A stretch of DNA of 35,050 nucleotides from Methylophilaceae bacterium (lineage in GTDB: Bacteria > Pseudomonadota > Gammaproteobacteria > Burkholderiales > Methylophilaceae): contig JANZZG010000031.1 of NCBI GenBank assembly GCA_026419515.1, positions 1 to 35,050 of the forward strand, read 5' to 3'. Within the stretch, counting starts at the first letter, position 1; each line of letters starts with the position of its first letter. Shown here in pieces: positions 30,759 to 35,050 of this stretch. The position numbers were made by a program, and so were the translations under genes. Under the pieces are notes generated by a model that saw nothing but the letters and a program-made list of their open reading frames with translations, ran no database searches and was not told where the DNA came from.

Positions 30759-31825
30759 GCATGACAATGCTATTCACGCCTTTCAAATTACGCGAAACCA
30801 CTTTCAAAAACCGCATTTTCATGTCGCCGATGTGCCAGTATTCGGCGCAAGAAGGAATCCCAAATGAGTGGCACCGCGTGCATTACGGCACGCGTGCCGT
30901 TGGCGGAGCGGCACTGGTCATGGTGGAAGCCACGGCGGTCTGCCCGGAGGGGCGCATCACGCCGTGGTGTACCGGCATCTGGTCGGAGCGCCACGTGGCG
31001 GCATTCCGACCGATCACCGACTTCATACGCGCCCAGGGCGCCGTCCCCGCCATCCAGATCGCTCATGCCGGCCGCAAAGCATCTTGTGACGTTCCCTGGC
31101 GTGGGGGGCGATTCCTGCCGATCGGCAGCGGTGGTTGGCAAACCGTCGCCCCATCCGCCATCCCCGTCACGCCGGCGCACGGTACCCCACACGCCCTCAC
31201 CCGCACAGAGATCGACGGCGTGATCGAGCTGTTTGCCGATGCCGCCCACCGTGCCCTGGCAGCCGGATTCGAGGTGGCCGAAGTACACTGCGCGCATGGC
31301 TACCTGCTCAACGAATTTCTCTCCCCGCTGTCCAACCGGCGCGAGGACGAGTATGGCGGCAACCTGGAAAACCGCTGCCGTCTACCGTTGCAGATCGCGC
31401 GCACCATACGTCAACTGTGGCCGCAACAGTGGCCAGTATTCGTGCGTATCTCCGCCACTGACTGGGTGGAAGGCGGCTGGGATCTGGAACAGTCCATACA
31501 GTTTGCCCAATGGCTCAAGGAGATCGGCATCGACCTGATCGACTGTTCGAGTGGTGGCCTCATCCTGGAAGCAAACATTCCGGCCGCACCAGGCTTCCAG
31601 GTCCCCTTTGCCGAAGCCGTGCGCAAGCGGGCAGGCATCGCCACGGGGGCGGTTGGGCTGATCACCGAACCGGCTCAAGCAGAAGGCATTCTGACCCAAG
31701 CAAAGGCAGACGTCGTGTTTCTTGGGCGCGAATTGTTACGAAACCCTTATTGGCCATTACATGCCGCATCCAAGCTCAACGTGGAGATACCCTGGCCCAA
31801 CCAATATGTCAGAGCAAAACAGTAA
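30755..31825 (+). CDS. YqjM-like NADH:flavin oxidoreductase (old yellow enzyme family)
   Basis: The 356-residue protein is an FMN-dependent ene-reductase of the thermophilic-like/YqjM group. Characteristic pieces are NRIFMSPMCQYSAQEG with the active-site cysteine Cys27 and Tyr29, IQIAHAGRKAS, the VHCAHGYLLNEFLSPLSNRR block with two histidines and a tyrosine, and FLGRELLRNPYW near the end. Physiological substrates of this group are often unknown and may be electrophilic enones. ATG 30755 overlaps the fumarase stop; ATGs at 30761 and 30767 are also possible. iscX follows after eleven bases, so the three genes are probably one unit. Confidence 0.93.
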   Translation: MSMTMLFTPFKLRETTFKNRIFMSPMCQYSAQEGIPNEWHRVHYGTRAVGGAALVMVEATAVCPEGRITPWCTGIWSERHVAAFRPITDFIRAQGAVPAIQIAHAGRKASCDVPWRGGRFLPIGSGGWQTVAPSAIPVTPAHGTPHALTRTEIDGVIELFADAAHRALAAGFEVAEVHCAHGYLLNEFLSPLSNRREDEYGGNLENRCRLPLQIARTIRQLWPQQWPVFVRISATDWVEGGWDLEQSIQFAQWLKEIGIDLIDCSSGGLILEANIPAAPGFQVPFAEAVRKRAGIATGAVGLITEPAQAEGILTQAKADVVFLGRELLRNPYWPLHAASKLNVEIPWPNQYVRAKQ

Positions 31826-31836
31826 GGAGTGAAACC

Positions 31837-32031
31837 ATGAAATGGACGGATATACAACAAATCGCCGAAGCGCTTCACCGCAAATATCCAGACGTCGATC
31901 CTGCCCGTATCAATTTCGTCGACCTGCACAACAAAGTCGTCGATCTGGAAGAGTTTGACGATGACCACCGTCGCGGTGGCGAAAGAATCCTGGAAGCGAT
32001 CCAGCAAGCATGGCTGGATGAAGCGTCATGA
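31837..32031 (+). CDS. iscX: Fe-S cluster assembly protein IscX
   Basis: IscX is a small acidic partner of IscS that binds iron and modulates cluster assembly. The 64-residue protein begins MKWTDIQQIAEAL and carries the family stretch DPARINFVDLHNKVVDLEEFDD, with the acidic patch near the centre. Length is typical. A good AAGGAG site lies about eight bases upstream. IscX usually closes the isc operon, but here it follows an iron-sulfur fumarase and an ene-reductase gene, and no other isc gene is present. Confidence 0.94.
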   Translation: MKWTDIQQIAEALHRKYPDVDPARINFVDLHNKVVDLEEFDDDHRRGGERILEAIQQAWLDEAS

Positions 32032-32065
32032 AATTGCGTTTGCACTCGAGGAAATTCTTTGAGAC

Positions 32066-32084
32066 AATGAGAACGGTTCTCATT
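32066..32084. promoter_or_regulatory. Fur box before feoAB
   Basis: AATGAGAACGGTTCTCATT is a perfect 9-1-9 palindrome in the format of a Fur operator. It lies 24 bases before the feoA ATG and overlaps a TTGAGA -35-like element (32059-32064). Iron-replete Fur would be expected to repress feoAB. Confidence 0.85.
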
Positions 32085-32107
32085 ATTAACGATAGATTGT
32101 GCACGCG

Positions 32108-32335
32108 ATGACCTTGTACAACCTCGATCCGGGACAGTCGGCCTACATCTGCTCGATCGATGCGGATGAAGGACTGTATCAACGCATGTTGGCACTGGGA
32201 TTCCGTATCGGAAAGCGCGTCGAAATGATCCGTCGCGCCCGGTTTTCTGGACCGGTTCACGTCCGCATCGGCACGACGGATGTCATGATGCGTCTGACCG
32301 AAGCCCAACGCGTCCATATCCGCAACATCTCATGA
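32108..32335 (+). CDS. feoA: Ferrous iron transport protein A
   Basis: FeoA is a small SH3-like cytoplasmic protein needed for FeoB function. The 75-residue protein begins MTLYNLDPGQSAYICSIDAD and includes LYQRMLALGFRIGKRVEMIRRARFSGPVHVRIG, the family pattern. ATG 32108 is preferred; a GTG at 32099 is in frame and would add three residues. The stop overlaps the feoB start as ATGA. The Fur box upstream implies iron control. Confidence 0.94.
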   Translation: MTLYNLDPGQSAYICSIDADEGLYQRMLALGFRIGKRVEMIRRARFSGPVHVRIGTTDVMMRLTEAQRVHIRNIS

Positions 32336-34115
32336 AACGCATAGCCCTCCTGGGCATGCCGAATACCGGCAAATCCACCCTGTTCAACCGCTTAAGCGGC
32401 GCCTCCGCGCGGGTCGGCAACTGGCCGGGTGTTACGGTCGACCTGATGAGCGCCAAAATCCTGCTCGGTGGGCATATCGTGGAGCTGGTGGACCTTCCTG
32501 GCATTTATGATTTCCATGGGTTTTCCGAAGATGAAATGGTGGTGCGCCACTTTTTCGAGCACAACAGTGTCGACTTGGTGTTCGTGATCCTCAATGCCAC
32601 CCAGATCGAACGCCAGCTCGCGCTCGCCCTAGAGGTGCGTGATCTCGGCTTGCCTGCGATCTTGCTGCTCAACATGGAGGACGAAGCCAGGCGCGCGGGC
32701 ATTACCATCGATACACAGAGCCTATCCCAGCGGCTCCAAATGCCGGTCGTGATGATGAGCGCGAAATACGGTGATGGCTGCAAATTGGCTCTGGAAAAGG
32801 CTGCCGAGGCCATTCACAACCTACCCCCGATCACGCCGGAAGAGTTGCACAGCCGTTTGGCTTCGGATGACCGTATCGAAAACGAAATGGAATCCATACT
32901 CAAGTCTAGTGTGCGAATCCCTCCTCAGTTGCCAGACCAGCTCACAGCCCAGATCGACAGAATCGTATTGCATCCCTGGCTTGGCATCCCCTTGTTTTTT
33001 GGCGTGATGTATCTGCTGTTCCAGTTCATTTTCACTTTTGCGGTGCCTTTCCAGGACGGTTTGGAATGGCTGCTGGGTTATCTGCGCGGGGGTCTGTTCG
33101 AGCCGTTGCTGTCGGGCACCCCGTCCTGGCTCCATGGCCTGCTGCTGGACGGAATCTACGACGGGGTAGGCACGGTGGCCGCTTTCGTCCCGGTCATCAT
33201 ATTGTTTTTTCTTGTCATGACCATGGTGGAAGATAGCGGCTATCTGTCACGTGCCGCTTTCATGATGGATGCCTTCATGGCACGCCTCGGCCTCGATGGC
33301 CGTGGGTTCGTCATGTTGCTGATGGGCTTCGGCTGCAACGTGCCGGCGTTGATGGGAACGCGCATCATGCGCTCGCGCGCCTTACGACTGTTGACCATGC
33401 TGATCATTCCATTCTCACTTTGTTCGGCGCGTCTACAAGTATTCATTTTCATGACGACGGCGCTGTTCAGCCCGGCACAAGCCCCCTTGGTGCTGTTCAC
33501 GCTTTACATGATGAGTTTTGCCACGGCTTTTGTCACTGCCGTGCTATTCAAGGGCCGCCTGCCGAGTGCGGAACCCTTCATTCTGGAACTGCCGCCCTAC
33601 CGGTTTCCGACCTTGCGTCAGATCTGGCTACGCGGCTGGCATGAGGTCGGCCATTTCCTGCGCCGTGCCAGCAAATTCATCATCGCCGGCGTGGTGATGG
33701 TGTGGGCGCTGACGCATTTTCCTTCGGATGTGCCGCCGGCCAGTTCCCAAACGCTGGCCGGCATGATCAGTAGCGCGTTATCGCCAGTGCTGTCACCAAT
33801 CGGAATCGACCCCCAACTTGCCATCGCTCTCATATTCGGCTTCGTCGCCAAGGAAATCGTCATTGGTTCCCTGGCGGTGATTTATGGCCTGGAGGGCGAT
33901 GCCCTAATGGGACTGATGGCTCAAAGACTCGACTGGGTGCAGGGCATGAGCTTCATGCTGTTCACACTGATCTACACCCCTTGCCTGTCGACCATCGCCA
34001 CCTTGAAAAGCGAGTCCAAAAGCGCGGGGTTCGCCGCGCTGTCCGTCGCCTGGTCACTACTCATGGCTTGGCTGGTCAGTTTTTGCTTTTACCAAACCGC
34101 GCGGCTGCTGGGATT

Positions 34116-34119
<4 letters not shown>
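32332..34119 (+). CDS. feoB: Ferrous iron transporter B
   Basis: FeoB imports Fe(II) across the inner membrane. The 595-residue protein has an N-terminal G domain with G1 GMPNTGKST (7-15), switch region WPGVTV, G3 DLPG and a G4-like LNMEDE. The membrane part has both gate regions, the conserved GFGCNVPALMGTR, and a C-terminal LIYTPCLSTIATLKSE segment. It is shorter than the roughly 750-770 residues of the E. coli type but both gate domains are present, so it is a compact, not broken, form. It overlaps feoA by four bases and the converging DUF486 gene by four. Confidence 0.95.
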
Positions 34120-34906
<787 letters not shown>

Positions 34907-34919
34907 TTACGAATAAGTG

Positions 34920-35033
34920 TCTGGCGGTGACCTACTTTCGCATGCGGGTTTGCATACTATCATTGGCGCGGGTTCGTTTCACGGTCCTGTTCGGGATGGG
35001 AAGGGGTGGTTCCAAACCGCCATGGCCGCCAGA
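34920..35033 (-). rRNA. rrf: 5S ribosomal RNA
   Basis: The minus strand reads from TCTGGCGGCCATGGCGG at the 5' end to GTAGGTCACCGCCAGA at the 3' end. The two ends pair as helix I. Internal blocks CCCCTTCCCATCCCGAACAG and GCGCCAATGATAGT are conserved in proteobacterial 5S RNA. Its length of about 114 bases is normal. Being followed by a terminator, it marks the 3' end of an rRNA operon whose 23S gene lies beyond base 35050. Confidence 0.97.
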
Positions 35034-35050
35034 CGTAACTGTTTGCTGCG

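Overview
The window looks like a chromosomal segment of a betaproteobacterium with moderately high G+C. The evidence is the type of the housekeeping proteins (a TrpS of about 400 residues, the YgfX/YgfZ pair, FtsB, PrmB, GlnB with Asp54), the gene order pyrG-kdsA-eno-ftsB and glyA-nrdR-ribD, and a 5S rRNA gene of proteobacterial type. Genus cannot be read from the sequence alone. Genes are tightly packed, and many neighbours share start and stop bases (ATGA, TGATG, TTGA), which implies pervasive translational coupling.

Region 1 (1-2815, +) is the distal end of a type III CRISPR-Cas accessory operon: csx16, a Can2/Card1-like CARF nuclease, a small unrecognised gene, and a CARF protein of the Cas_NE0113 family (often labelled Csm6). 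The Cas10/Csm or Cmr genes and any CRISPR array must lie upstream of base 1. These genes would sense cyclic oligoadenylate, damage nucleic acids in response, and switch the signal off. This is the most unusual part of the window.

Region 2 (2816-6806, +) holds dapD, a Uma2-type nuclease gene, a Spx/ArsC-family gene (yffB), dapE and prmB. A 143-bp direct duplication of the dapD 3' end with internal hairpins sits between dapD and the Uma2 gene and creates a 47-codon reading frame.

Region 3 (6933-13067, -) is a conserved eight-gene run read leftwards: ygfX, RNase AM-like PHP phosphoesterase, Sua5/YciO-like, M50 protease, trpS, scpA, scpB, rluB. Region 4 (13066-14545, +) is ygfZ and a CDP-alcohol phosphatidyltransferase gene. 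The start codons of ygfX and ygfZ overlap on opposite strands.

Region 5 (14542-18657, -) is pyrG-kdsA-eno-ftsB, with a good promoter before pyrG. Region 6 (18795-22184, -) is a two-gene unit of a TonB-dependent receptor and a membrane-anchored Asp-box protein with a CxCC motif. Region 7 (22313-24815, -) is mtnA, a FucA-like class II aldolase gene and murI, suggesting methylthioadenosine or 5-deoxyribose salvage by an aldolase route. It is preceded by an AT-rich intergenic region with DnaA-box-like inverted repeats.

Region 8 (25055-29154, -) is glyA, nrdR, a BamE-like small membrane protein gene, ribD and tatD. Region 9 (29241-34119, +) is iron-centred: class I fumarase, a YqjM-like ene-reductase, iscX, then a Fur-box-controlled feoA-feoB pair. 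Region 10 (34116-35033, -) is glnB with a DUF486 gene, and the 3' end of an rRNA operon (5S rRNA and terminator).
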